Assembly: GCA_046349935.1 (NCBI GenBank)
Contig: JAXMBK010000010.1
Location: 62,001-126,000 of the forward strand
Reading direction: 5' to 3'
DNA: 64,000 bases
From: CAIXSC01 sp046349935
Lineage (GTDB): Bacteria > Planctomycetota > Planctomycetia > Pirellulales > Pirellulaceae
Below the pieces are notes generated by a model. That model saw only the letters and a program-made list of their open reading frames with translations, was not told the origin of the DNA and ran no database searches. A program made the translations under genes and the position numbers. Shown here piece by piece: positions 8,021-16,553 of the stretch; the first letter of the stretch is position 1, and each line of letters begins with the position of its first letter.

Positions 8021-10255
8021 ATGAAGCGCAACGCGGGGACAAATCGAAAGTCGGCGGTCTTGAGGGTCTGGGCGACCTGCGCCCTGGCCTTATGGACAGC
8101 TGGCTGCACGATGCGTCCGCCGGCGGAGTCGTTCCGCGATTCGTTGGCTCATTACCGCGACATGGCGAATCGGGTGGAGTATCCCGATGTGGCGGCGGCG
8201 ACGATTGAGGCGAGCGTCACGGAGACGGCGCCCATGTCGCTGCATCAAACGGAGCACACGCCGTGGCCGATGACGCCGGAAGAGGCGGTGCAGACGGCGC
8301 TGGCGAATTCGACGGTGCTGCGCGACTTGGGGGGCCAGGTGTTGGCGGCGCCCGGGATCACGCGGTCGATTTTGAATCCCAGCATTGTGGAGACCGATCC
8401 GCGGTTTGGCGTGGAGTCGGCGTTGTCGGCGTTTGATGCGCAGTTCTTGGCGGGGTTTACGGCCGAGAAAAACGACTACATCAGCAACAACCGCTTTCTG
8501 GCGGGGGGGACGAACTTTCTGCAGCAGGACCTGAACGCCCTGCGGCTGCAGTTGTCGAAGAAGGCGGCGACGGGCACGGAGTACATCTTCCGGCACAACG
8601 TGAATTACGACTTCAACAATGCGCCGGGGAACTACGTGCCGAACTTGCCGTGGACGGTGTTTGTGGAAGGGGAGTTTCGTCATCCGCTCATGCAGGGCGG
8701 CGGGGTGGACTTCAATCGGATTGCGGGGCCGTCGGCGACGCCTGGGCAGTACAACGGCGTGATGATCGCGCGGCTCAACGTGGACGTGAGCTTGACGGAT
8801 TTCGAGTTGGGTTTGCGCGATTTGGTGAACAACGTCGAGAACGCGTATTGGGACTTGTACTACGCGTACCGCGATTTGGAAGCGAAGGTGGAGGCGCGGG
8901 ACAAGGCGCTGGTGATTTGGCAGCGGTTGGATGCTCGTCGCAAAGAGCAGGCGCTGAAGACGCCGGACAAGGAACCGCAGGCGCGTGAGCAGTACTTGCG
9001 GCTCGAAGAGGAAGTTCAGCTGGCGCTCACGGGGCGCATTCAGGGTGGGACGCGAGCGGCGGGAGACATGGGAGGCGGGACGTTCCGCGGAGTAGGTGGA
9101 GTGCAGGTGGCGGAGCGGCGGTTGCGGCTGTTGTTGGGGCTGCCGATCAACGATGGCCGGATGATTGTGCCGTCGACGGCGCCGTGTCCGGCGGAGGTGA
9201 AGTTTGAGTGGCGCGAGGTGACGGCGGAGGCTTTAGCGCGGCGGGCCGAGTTGCGTCGGCAGCGGATTCAGGTGAAGCGGCGCGAGCTGGAGTTGGTGGC
9301 GAGCCGCAACTTCTTGTTGCCTCGATTCGATTTGATTGGGCGGTATCGGTGGCGTGGGACGGGGCATGATTTACTCAATCCGAACCCGCAGCCGGCAGAT
9401 CCGTTGTCGGGGGCTTACATCGACAATGCTTACCAGAATCTGACGTCGGGCGACTTTCAGGAATGGCGTTTGGGAGGGGAGTTGAGTTTGCCGGTGGGAT
9501 TCCGGCAGGGGCATTCCGCGGTGCGGAATGCGCAGCTGATGTTGGCGCGAGATCGCGCCGTATTGGTGGAGCAAGAGCGGCATGTGGTGCACGACTTGAG
9601 CAACGCGTACGCGGAGTTGCAGCGGGCGTACGACAATTGTCGGTTGGTGTTTAACCGGCGAGTGGCGGCGCGGAAGCGATTGGAGCAGATCGAGGCGAAT
9701 TTGCCGCGGGATGGGGATGGGGCGGGAGACAAGGTGGAGTTGTATTTGAGCGACGCGTTGGAGGCGTTGCGGCGAGTGGTGGAAGCGGACAGCAGCTATC
9801 ACGCGGCATTGATTGAGTACGCGTTGGCGATGAAGAACGTGCATTTCGAAAAGGGGAGTTTGCTCGAGTACAACAACGTGTACTTGGCGGAAGACATGTG
9901 GCGAGGTCAGCCCGCGGTGCGATCAGCGGGGATCGTGGATGAGTTGTTGGACTATTCACTGCCTGGGCGAGCCCGATTGCAGCCGCCTGTTGCACCGTCT
10001 GAGCTTGACGCGGGGGATGCAGAGCCGCGCGGGGCAGGCGACGAGGGGGAAGGCGCCAGGTCGAGTGCAGGCGCGAGCGGGTCGACGGGGCGATCGACCG
10101 TCGCGAGTCGGTTGGAGAGTCGGGACGAGTTGGGATCGGGCGCAGCGCGGGGGGACGGCAGTGACGCTGGCAGCGAGGCGATGCTGCGGTTGCCAATGTT
10201 GGAGGGGATAGAGGGGGGAGTGAGTCCAGCGGGTTATGCTCCGCAGTCTCGATAG
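8021..10255 (+). CDS. TolC-family outer-membrane efflux lipoprotein
   Basis: This 744-residue protein looks like a TolC/OMF-family outer-membrane channel subunit. A signal peptide ends in the lipobox WTAGC, with Cys29 the predicted lipid anchor. MTPEEAVQTALANSTVLRDL (about 87-106) is the typical first OMF helix, and NNVENAYWDLYYAYRDLEAK (about 273) with HVVHDLSNAYAELQRAYDN are the paired long helices of the periplasmic tunnel. A Ser/Gly/Glu-rich tail of about 100 residues is unusual for the family. An intrinsic terminator follows 144 bp downstream. No inner-membrane pump or adaptor is adjacent. The divergent ABC operon shares the promoter region, so a functional link is possible but unproven. 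Confidence 0.8.
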   Translation: MKRNAGTNRKSAVLRVWATCALALWTAGCTMRPPAESFRDSLAHYRDMANRVEYPDVAAATIEASVTETAPMSLHQTEHTPWPMTPEEAVQTALANSTVLRDLGGQVLAAPGITRSILNPSIVETDPRFGVESALSAFDAQFLAGFTAEKNDYISNNRFLAGGTNFLQQDLNALRLQLSKKAATGTEYIFRHNVNYDFNNAPGNYVPNLPWTVFVEGEFRHPLMQGGGVDFNRIAGPSATPGQYNGVMIARLNVDVSLTDFELGLRDLVNNVENAYWDLYYAYRDLEAKVEARDKALVIWQRLDARRKEQALKTPDKEPQAREQYLRLEEEVQLALTGRIQGGTRAAGDMGGGTFRGVGGVQVAERRLRLLLGLPINDGRMIVPSTAPCPAEVKFEWREVTAEALARRAELRRQRIQVKRRELELVASRNFLLPRFDLIGRYRWRGTGHDLLNPNPQPADPLSGAYIDNAYQNLTSGDFQEWRLGGELSLPVGFRQGHSAVRNAQLMLARDRAVLVEQERHVVHDLSNAYAELQRAYDNCRLVFNRRVAARKRLEQIEANLPRDGDGAGDKVELYLSDALEALRRVVEADSSYHAALIEYALAMKNVHFEKGSLLEYNNVYLAEDMWRGQPAVRSAGIVDELLDYSLPGRARLQPPVAPSELDAGDAEPRGAGDEGEGARSSAGASGSTGRSTVASRLESRDELGSGAARGDGSDAGSEAMLRLPMLEGIEGGVSPAGYAPQSR

Positions 10256-10398
10256 CGCGTACGGGAGTACGTCTCGTTTCCGCGAGCGGCGTGAAACGAT
10301 CGAGTCTGGCGGGAGGACACGATCGTTGGGCGGCGGTGTGGCCCACGTTCGCCCGGCGTTAGGTTGCCGAGATTGCCCAAACTCCCGAGACCGATCCC

Positions 10399-10432
10399 GA
10401 ACCCAGACTGTCTGGAAATCGGGTTCTTTTTT
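10399..10432 (+). terminator. Intrinsic terminator after the TolC-like gene
   Basis: GAACCC (10399-10404) pairs with GGGTTC (10421-10426), with an inner CCAGA/TCTGG stem, and six T residues follow at 10427-10432. It lies between two convergent genes and is oriented to end the TolC-like transcript. Confidence 0.75.
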
Positions 10433-10444
10433 AAGAGAAAACGC

Positions 10445-11497
10445 TTACCTCCGCCGCCTCTCCGCCGTCTGTTCCGCGCACCGCTCGGCGATCCACCGGA
10501 ACCGCTTGCCGGCCGTCCACGCCGCATCCAACCACCGCACACGATCCAACCCCAGCCGTTCCAACATCGGCGGTAAGTCGGACGGGATCACGCCCCGCTT
10601 CCCCTGCGCTTCCTCCCGCCCGCACGCGTCCAGCACCTCAAGGTACTTCGCCAACGTCATCGGCAAATACCCCTTGTCCGACGCTCGCCGCCGAGCCCCC
10701 GCCCCCGCATACCCGTCTCCCTCCACTCGCACCGGCGACAGCCAGCCCGACCGCGGACGCTTCAACAACGGCGCAAAATCAAACTCGGCCCGCTCCGCCT
10801 CCGTCCCAAACCACCGCCTCAAAACGGACGCCTGCAACTCCCCCTTCACCACCAACTCCACCTGCCAGTCCCGCCACCGATCACAGGCCCCGGTGTACTC
10901 CGCCTCCTCCGGCGTCAAACACTGGCCCGCGCGAATCGGATTCAAGTCGACGTACAAGCTGCACACCAACAGCGACTCGTCGTCCTCCAACCGCACGCTC
11001 CCAAACCGCTCCGCCCAAAAGTGCCCCGACACCTTGTCCTCCGCATTGGCCTTCCGCGCCAACGGCTCGTTCAACATCAGCATGAACCAGCTCAAGCTCG
11101 ACAGCCGCTCCCGCACCTCCGCCACCCACGCGTCATCCTCCAACTGCTCGCGAATCTCCGCCTCCCCCGCCTCCGGCACGAGCTCCAATTGTCGACGCGA
11201 CAATCGCGACCACCGCCGCAGCAGCTCGTCGCCGCTCCACTCCCGCGCCACATCGGGCCGGTTCCGCAAGATCGTGTGTACGTGATTCTCCATCACCGCA
11301 TGATCCAGCACGTCGATGGCGAAAATGCCCGCCAGCGCCTCCAGCCGCTTCCGCACCCACTCCAAACGATACCGATAGTCGCGCTCCGTCTCCCCGTCCT
11401 CCCCGCACAAAAAGGCCCGCCGCACACAGCGGCTGTAGCAGTGATAAGCCCCCACCGTCGTCGGATCAAACAACTGACTACGCAAGTACACCGGCAT
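10445..11497 (-). CDS. IS200-like / REP-associated (RAYT-type) transposase
   Basis: This 350-residue protein belongs to the Y1 HUH transposase-like group that includes RAYTs. Conserved parts are AYHCYSRCVRRAFLCG (about 17-32), the HUH motif MENHVH (His72, His74), then GHFWAERFGSVRLEDD (158-173) and LYVDLNPIRAG (181-191). RAYTs nick and mobilise REP hairpins flanked by a GTAG-type tetranucleotide. The canonical catalytic Tyr between the HUH and GHFW motifs is not obvious here: that stretch reads LSWFMLMLNEPLARKANAED, as in a common RAYT-like subgroup. ATG 11497 starts the conserved domain; the open frame upstream lacks conserved features. It stands alone, without IS ends, converging on the TolC-like gene. 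Confidence 0.75.
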   Translation of the reverse strand: MPVYLRSQLFDPTTVGAYHCYSRCVRRAFLCGEDGETERDYRYRLEWVRKRLEALAGIFAIDVLDHAVMENHVHTILRNRPDVAREWSGDELLRRWSRLSRRQLELVPEAGEAEIREQLEDDAWVAEVRERLSSLSWFMLMLNEPLARKANAEDKVSGHFWAERFGSVRLEDDESLLVCSLYVDLNPIRAGQCLTPEEAEYTGACDRWRDWQVELVVKGELQASVLRRWFGTEAERAEFDFAPLLKRPRSGWLSPVRVEGDGYAGAGARRRASDKGYLPMTLAKYLEVLDACGREEAQGKRGVIPSDLPPMLERLGLDRVRWLDAAWTAGKRFRWIAERCAEQTAERRRR

Positions 11498-11707
11498 GGT
11501 CCACGCTCCCTTTCCCCTAGAAAGACAACCGCCCCACGCCCTCCCCATCGCAATCCACCCTCCCAACCGGCCCCGAATTCCGAAAAACATTCCGAGAAAA
11601 ACGATCACCTCTTTAGGACCACCCATCCGGGGAGAGTTCGAGTCCTTCCCGACGCCCCTGTCCCCGTCCATTTCAGCCGCCCGATCAGGTCACACCAGGA
11701 ACTGCCC
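11498..11707. other. Intergenic region between the RAYT gene and the tRNA-Gly promoter
   Basis: This stretch, part of a 376-bp gap, lies upstream of both the RAYT-like gene (minus) and the tRNA-Gly promoter (plus). I see no conserved open frame, REP palindrome or terminator in it. It would have to carry the RAYT promoter on the minus strand, which I could not place confidently. Confidence 0.4.
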
Positions 11708-11735
11708 TTGCAACGCTCGACGGCGCACCTATAAT
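11708..11735 (+). promoter_or_regulatory. Putative sigma-70-type promoter for tRNA-Gly and trigger factor
   Basis: A perfect -10 box TATAAT (11730-11735) lies 16 bp after TTGCAA (11708-11713). The predicted start would be about 130 bp upstream of the tRNA. No other gene on this strand intervenes, so it is the best candidate promoter for the tRNA-Gly/tig transcript. Confidence 0.5.
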
Positions 11736-11873
11736 CCCATCGTCGATCGTGACGCGGCTGGAGCCAGCTCCCTAGTTCCGTCGACTCGAGCTTCGCCTTG
11801 TCTCTACGGAGGGCGACAGTGCGAGCGGGGCGGAAGGGAAGTGGAATAACCAGCGTCCTGCGACGATTGCTAA

Positions 11874-11946
11874 GCGGGTGTAGCTCAGTTGGTAGAGCAC
11901 CACGTTGCCAACGTGGTTGTCGTGGGTTCGAATCCCATCACCCGCT
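11874..11946 (+). tRNA. tRNA-Gly (anticodon GCC)
   Basis: The 73-nt cloverleaf is complete. The acceptor stem GCGGGTG (11874-11880) pairs with CACCCGC (11939-11945) and the D arm is GCTC/GAGC. The anticodon stem CCACG/CGTGG holds the loop TTGCCAA with anticodon GCC. The T arm is GTGGG with loop TTCGAAT and CCCAT. CCA is not encoded, and a run of six T residues follows at 11948-11953. The trigger factor gene starts 48 bp downstream, so the two may be co-transcribed and the tRNA processed out. Confidence 0.97.
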
Positions 11947-11994
11947 CTTTTTTATTGGTACACACCCCAAAGTGCAGCGCAGCGGAAGATTGCC

Positions 11995-13494
11995 ATGACC
12001 TCGGAAACGGAAACCCCCGAAACCGAAACTCAGGAAGCAGCCCCCGAAGTTACTCGCCTGGGTCTGACCTTCGAGGTGACTAATCGCAGCGCTTGCGAAC
12101 GCCACGTGACCGTGACGGTGCCTCGCGAGGATATCGACCGGTACCTCAAGAATGCCTTCGACGAGATCAAGGTGAAGGCGGAAGTTCCGGGTTTCCGCGT
12201 GGGTCGAGCCCCGCGAAAGCTGGTGGAGTCGCGTTTCCGCGACCAAGTGCGCGACCAAGTCAAGGGCTCGCTGCTCATGGACAGCATGGCGCAGCTCAGC
12301 GAAGACCAAGTTTTCACGGCCATCGGCGAGCCGGACTTCAACGTCAACGCGATTACGCTCCCCGATTCGGGCCCTCTCACGTTTGAATTCAACATCGAGG
12401 TTCGCCCCGAATTCGACACGCCGCAGTGGCAGGGCTTGAAGCTAAAGCGTCACACGCATGTGTTCACCGACGAGGAGATCACCGAGCAGCTGAATAAGCT
12501 GTTGGCCAAGTTCAGCCACCAAGAGCCGGTGGCGGACGGTGCTGCCGAAGGCGACTTCCTCACCGCCGACATCAAGGTGACTTACGACGGCAAGGTAGTG
12601 CAGCAAGCTGTCGAACAGGAGATTCGCGTCCGTCCGCAGCTTAGCTTTGCCGACGCCGTGGTCGAGGGCTTCGACAAACTGGCCGCAGGCGCCCAGCCGG
12701 AGCAAACGGTCACCGCGACTGCGAAGATCTCGGACGAGTCGGCGAACGAAGCATTGCGAGGCAAGGAAGTCACGGTTGAGTTCACCGTGTTGGACGTCAA
12801 GCGACTCGTTCCGCCGGAACTCACCCCCAGCTTCCTCCGCGAAATCGGCGACTTCGAAAGCGAAGAACAACTGCGCGATATGGTTCGCACGGAGCTCGAA
12901 CGGCAGTTCCGTTTCCATAGCGAACGCAGCATCCGTCAGCAAATCACCGGGCAGCTCACGACCGGCGCCAATTGGGCGTTGCCTCCCCAGTTGCTCCGCC
13001 GCCAGATGCGTCGAGAGCTCGATCGCCTGGTCATGGACCTGCAGTCGTCCGGCTTCTCGGATGAAGAGATTCGCGTTCACGCCAATCGACTCACGCAGAA
13101 CTCGCTGGCGAACACCGAATTGGCCCTTAAGGAACACTTCATCCTGGAACGGATCGCCGAAGATCAGAAGATCGAAGCGTTGCCGGAAGATTACGACGCC
13201 GAAATTGAGCTCATCGCGGAACAAAGCGATGAGCCTCCGCGTCGCGTTCGTGCTCGATTGGAGAAACGCGGCCTGATGGACACGCTCCGCAATCAAATCA
13301 TCGAACGCAAGGCGATTGAGTTGATTACGGGCGCGGCGGAATTCACCGAATCGCCGTTCGAGGCGAAGCGAGAGTCGACTTACGCCATCGACCTGGCGCT
13401 TGCGGGCGCCGTCGGTCACGAGGAAGCGATCCCGGAAGCCCAGCACGGCGGCGACGCCGGGCCGATCCCCGGCTCCATTGATACTCGCAAGTAG
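11995..13494 (+). CDS. tig: Trigger factor, ribosome-associated chaperone and peptidyl-prolyl isomerase
   Basis: Trigger factor binds ribosomal protein L23 at the exit tunnel and shields nascent chains. The N-terminal ribosome-binding domain carries the signature VPGFRVGRAPRKLVESRF (near residue 65), matching the G-F-R-x-G-x-x-P family motif. A central FKBP-like domain (about residues 165-260) and an all-helical C-terminal arm follow. Length is 499 residues, longer than typical (about 430-450) because of an acidic N-terminal extension and a Gly/Ala-rich tail. The ATG at 11995 is chosen because the frame upstream runs into the tRNA. Position ahead of tandem clpP genes is the classical tig-clpP arrangement. 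Confidence 0.95.
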   Translation: MTSETETPETETQEAAPEVTRLGLTFEVTNRSACERHVTVTVPREDIDRYLKNAFDEIKVKAEVPGFRVGRAPRKLVESRFRDQVRDQVKGSLLMDSMAQLSEDQVFTAIGEPDFNVNAITLPDSGPLTFEFNIEVRPEFDTPQWQGLKLKRHTHVFTDEEITEQLNKLLAKFSHQEPVADGAAEGDFLTADIKVTYDGKVVQQAVEQEIRVRPQLSFADAVVEGFDKLAAGAQPEQTVTATAKISDESANEALRGKEVTVEFTVLDVKRLVPPELTPSFLREIGDFESEEQLRDMVRTELERQFRFHSERSIRQQITGQLTTGANWALPPQLLRRQMRRELDRLVMDLQSSGFSDEEIRVHANRLTQNSLANTELALKEHFILERIAEDQKIEALPEDYDAEIELIAEQSDEPPRRVRARLEKRGLMDTLRNQIIERKAIELITGAAEFTESPFEAKRESTYAIDLALAGAVGHEEAIPEAQHGGDAGPIPGSIDTRK

Positions 13495-13514
13495 CCTGCC
13501 TGTTGTCTCGCCTG

Positions 13515-13546
13515 AGCCCGCAGACAGAATAGCCCGCAGACAGAAT
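13515..13546 (+). repeat. Two tandem copies of a 16-bp repeat
   Basis: The unit AGCCCGCAGACAGAAT occurs at 13515-13530 and again at 13531-13546, perfectly in tandem, 20 bp after the tig stop codon. No function can be assigned. It may reflect replication slippage. Confidence 0.85.
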
Positions 13547-13669
13547 AGACGTTTGTGGTCCCTCCCGTCGCTCGGTTGACGTAATGTCTCTTGACGCGCC
13601 GGACGGAAAACGACTAAACCGAGGGTCGAAGATCGGCCCAGGAGTCTCGTTCGCCATGGATCGGCGTTC

Positions 13670-13696
13670 GCAGCCCCGTCGGGGCGGCTGCCCTAC
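13670..13696 (-). repeat. REP-like palindrome upstream of clpP
   Basis: Read on the minus strand the element begins GTAG and continues as an imperfect hairpin whose arms are GCAG...CCCCG and CGGGG...CTGC around a central A. The GTAG-plus-hairpin layout matches the other REPs of this window. It sits 66 bp before the first clpP start. Confidence 0.5.
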
Positions 13697-13762
13697 GCCG
13701 CGCTGCACGGACCGTCCCCGCCGAGTAATTCGCGCGATTCAGTTAGAAAGGACCGGCTTGTA

Positions 13763-14392
13763 ATGCACCCTGATTTGCCCGCTCCGATCCAGGCCTCCTA
13801 CGCATACCAAAGCTACCAGCGTCAACGTCAATTGACGTTGGGCGATCTCCTGCTGGAAAACCGCATCGTGTTTCTCCAAGGGGAGATCCATACGGGCAAC
13901 GCCAACGAAATGGTGATGAAGCTGCTGTACTTGCAGAGCGAAAACCGCCGCAAAGACATCCACTTCTACATCAATTCGCCCGGCGGCGACGTCGTCGCGA
14001 CGCTCGCCATCTACGACACCATGCAGATTCTCACCTGCCCCATCGCCACCTATTGCGTGGGACAAGCGGCAAGCGGCGCTGCGGTGCTCCTGTGCGGCGG
14101 CACGAAGGGGAAGCGGTTCGCACTGCCGAACGCTCGCGTGATGATGCATCAGCCGTTCGGCGGCGTGAGCGGCCAGATCAGCGACATCGAGATTCAGACT
14201 AGCGAAATCCTCCGCTACCGCGAAGTGCTCAACCAAATCATCGCCAATCACACCAATCAGGACATTTCGCGAATCGCAAAAGATACGGATCGCGACTTCT
14301 TCCTGAGCGGCGAAGAAGCCAAGGCGTACGGGTTGGTCGACCAAATCCTCACCAAGCCGCCTGTCACAGAAGACGACGACGAAAAGAAATAG
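13763..14392 (+). CDS. clpP: ATP-dependent Clp protease proteolytic subunit, copy 1
   Basis: This is a ClpP serine peptidase subunit, which assembles into a tetradecameric barrel fed by a Clp ATPase. The catalytic triad is visible: Ser104 in GQAASGAA, His129 in MMHQPFGG and Asp178 in DTDRDFF. The usual Met after the catalytic Ser (ASMG) is replaced, giving ASGA, a change close to the active site. The substrate-binding strand INSPGGDV is intact. Length is 209 residues. GAAAGGA (13747-13753) supports the ATG at 13763. A second clpP follows after 81 bp, so a mixed ClpP1P2 barrel is plausible. No clpX or clpA is seen in the window. Confidence 0.93.
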   Translation: MHPDLPAPIQASYAYQSYQRQRQLTLGDLLLENRIVFLQGEIHTGNANEMVMKLLYLQSENRRKDIHFYINSPGGDVVATLAIYDTMQILTCPIATYCVGQAASGAAVLLCGGTKGKRFALPNARVMMHQPFGGVSGQISDIEIQTSEILRYREVLNQIIANHTNQDISRIAKDTDRDFFLSGEEAKAYGLVDQILTKPPVTEDDDEKK

Positions 14393-14473
14393 TCGACTCG
14401 CACGCGTAACAGATCGCACGCGCACCACCAGTTCACTCGCACCAAGTCACGCAGTCATTCGGGAGCAGCCTCG

Positions 14474-15067
14474 ATGTCGTTCGTCCCCTATGTCGTCGAA
14501 AAAAGCGGGCGCGAGGAACGCGTCTATGACATCTACAGCCGTTTGCTTAAGGATCGCATCGTTTTCCTGGGAACGCAGGTCAACGACGAAGTCGCCAACT
14601 CGATCGTCGCTCAGCTGCTGTTCCTCCAAAGCGACGACCCCAAAGCCGACATCCATCTCTACATCAACTCGCCAGGCGGCAGCATTAGCGCCGGCATGGC
14701 CATCTACGACACGATGCAGTTTGTGACCTGCGACGTCGCGACCTACTGCATCGGGCAAGCGGCCTCGATGGGCGCCGTGCTGCTCACCGCCGGCGCCGCC
14801 GGCAAACGCTTCGCACTCCCCAACGCCCGCATCATGATCCACCAGCCGCTCGCCGGCATGCAGGGCACGGCCGAAGAAATCATGATCCACGCTCGTGAGT
14901 TCCGCCGGATCAAGGAACGCATGAACCAGATCCTGCTCAAACATACGGGGCACCCGATCGACAAGATTGAGCGGGACACGGACCGCGATTGCTTCATGAC
15001 GTCGAACGAGGCGCTGGAGTATCGGTTGATCGACAAAGTGATCGAGCACATGGAAGTGAAGAAGTAG
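14474..15067 (+). CDS. clpP: ATP-dependent Clp protease proteolytic subunit, copy 2
   Basis: This is the second ClpP subunit, 197 residues. The triad is canonical: Ser98 in GQAASMG, His123 in MIHQPLAG and Asp172 in DTDRDCF. INSPGGSISAG, the peptide-binding segment, is also standard. GGGAGC eight bases before the ATG supports the start. It is closer to typical bacterial ClpP than copy 1 and is probably the fully competent peptidase of the pair. The gene order tig-clpP-clpP suggests one protein quality-control operon. Confidence 0.95.
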   Translation: MSFVPYVVEKSGREERVYDIYSRLLKDRIVFLGTQVNDEVANSIVAQLLFLQSDDPKADIHLYINSPGGSISAGMAIYDTMQFVTCDVATYCIGQAASMGAVLLTAGAAGKRFALPNARIMIHQPLAGMQGTAEEIMIHAREFRRIKERMNQILLKHTGHPIDKIERDTDRDCFMTSNEALEYRLIDKVIEHMEVKK

Positions 15068-15151
15068 TCCGTCGAGGGCCGCTCGTCTTCAGCCGCGTTG
15101 CTGAAGCTCGCTGCTGCCCGTCGTCGCGGACGCAAATACGGGGCGCCAAGG

Positions 15152-16489
15152 ATGGTGCGCAAAATCGGCTTACGCCATCGCCTGCGCGAGACTCGCGCCC
15201 GCTGCTTCGCGCACCTCGCCGGCGCCCTGCTCGCCGCCGCCTCCGCGCCGCTCTTCGTCGGCTGCCAAGGCGGACCGCGCGTCAACGGCTACATCGAACA
15301 GATGGCCGCCGAACGCCGCGCACTCGAGAACCGCGTCTACGAGTTGGAATACGACTTGGAGGTGGTTCAGTCGGAGCTCGACCATGAGCGGAGCGAAAAT
15401 GATCGACTGCGCGGCGGCGACGGTGCGAGCGGCAAAGGCTCGACGGGCCTGACCCCGCGCTCGCCTCCCCCGCCTCGCCGCACTCCCCCGCGCACCTCGG
15501 GGCCCGCCGCCAGTGGAGCTCGCAGCGCACCCGACGACGCGCTGCTCAAGCCGCCCGTCATCGAACCGGGCGACTACGAAGGGGAGCTGGAAACCCCCGC
15601 CCTGCCCCCCGCCGGAAATGCGCCGCCCGCAAAGTCCCCGCCCGCAAACGTTCCCCCGACGCTGGGCCCCCCCGCCGTTCGCAAGCCGCTGCCGCCGCCC
15701 GCTGCGCCGCCTGCCGAATTGAAGCCGCCTGCCGCCGCCGACGAACCACTCGACCAACCGCTCAATCCACCCGCGGAAGTCGAGGACGAACCAGCCGCAC
15801 CGCCCGCGAACGGCCGCTCGATGTTGCCCCCGCCGCTCGCCCCCACCGTCGCCATCAGCGACGCTATGCCTGACGACGATGTATCCGGCGACGAGAGGTC
15901 CAAGACTCCGTCGCTTGAAGAAGACGCCGTCATTGAAGTCCCGCTGGCGTCGGAACCGCCGGAAGTGATCGAGCCGGAATCGCCCGTCGCCTCTGTCAAG
16001 CTGTTGGCTGAACCCACAGGCGGCGTCGACCTTGACGACAAGCCGGGCGACGACGGCGTGACGGTCGCGTTTCAACTGCGCGACGAACGCGGACGACTCG
16101 TCCGACTCCCGGGCCCCGTCAGCGTCGTAGTGCTCGACCTGGCGCAAAAAGGACCGGCCGCTCGCGTCGCTCGCTGGGACCTCGACGCCGAACAAGTCGC
16201 GCGGCTTCTGCCCGACGGCCCGTCCGAGGAAGGGTTGGTGCTGCACATGGCGTGGCCCGGCGATCCGCCGAAACGCGAACAACTGCAGCTCCACATTCGT
16301 TACATCACCCCCGAAGGCCGAAAGCTGGAAGACCACCGCGACATCGCGATCCGCCTTCCAGGTCAGCGCGTCTCCGACTCGCGACCAGGCCGCTCGGAGG
16401 TCATCCAAGCCGGCGGTTGGCGTCCCAAGTCGCCGTCCGACGCCCGTTCGGCCGTCGTGCCCGCCGCCGCCACGTCGCCGCGCCGATAG
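15152..16489 (+). CDS. Coiled-coil, proline-rich lipoprotein of unknown function
   Basis: I do not recognise a family. The ATG at 15152 begins a leader with several Arg residues, a hydrophobic stretch (LAGALLAAASAPLFVGC) and a lipobox-like cysteine. A short heptad-like coiled coil follows (MAAERRALENRVYELEYDLEVV and on, about residues 50-85). A region of about 200 residues very rich in Pro/Ala comes next, then a C-terminal ~130-residue domain that looks folded (VSVVVLDLAQKGP, LHIRYITPEGRKL). The layout suggests an envelope-tethered protein with a flexible spacer. An alternative TTG start at 15098 is less likely. It lies 84 bp after clpP copy 2 on the same strand. Confidence 0.7.
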   Translation: MVRKIGLRHRLRETRARCFAHLAGALLAAASAPLFVGCQGGPRVNGYIEQMAAERRALENRVYELEYDLEVVQSELDHERSENDRLRGGDGASGKGSTGLTPRSPPPPRRTPPRTSGPAASGARSAPDDALLKPPVIEPGDYEGELETPALPPAGNAPPAKSPPANVPPTLGPPAVRKPLPPPAAPPAELKPPAAADEPLDQPLNPPAEVEDEPAAPPANGRSMLPPPLAPTVAISDAMPDDDVSGDERSKTPSLEEDAVIEVPLASEPPEVIEPESPVASVKLLAEPTGGVDLDDKPGDDGVTVAFQLRDERGRLVRLPGPVSVVVLDLAQKGPAARVARWDLDAEQVARLLPDGPSEEGLVLHMAWPGDPPKREQLQLHIRYITPEGRKLEDHRDIAIRLPGQRVSDSRPGRSEVIQAGGWRPKSPSDARSAVVPAAATSPRR

Positions 16490-16553
16490 GGCGTTAGTGC
16501 GTCGCACCTCGTACTGATCGCGCCGTGCGTCGCGATCTGGTACGCTACTCGGC

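Noticed and set aside
11905..11994. N-terminal extension of trigger factor
   Set aside because: The frame runs through the tRNA-Gly gene, so those codons cannot be native.
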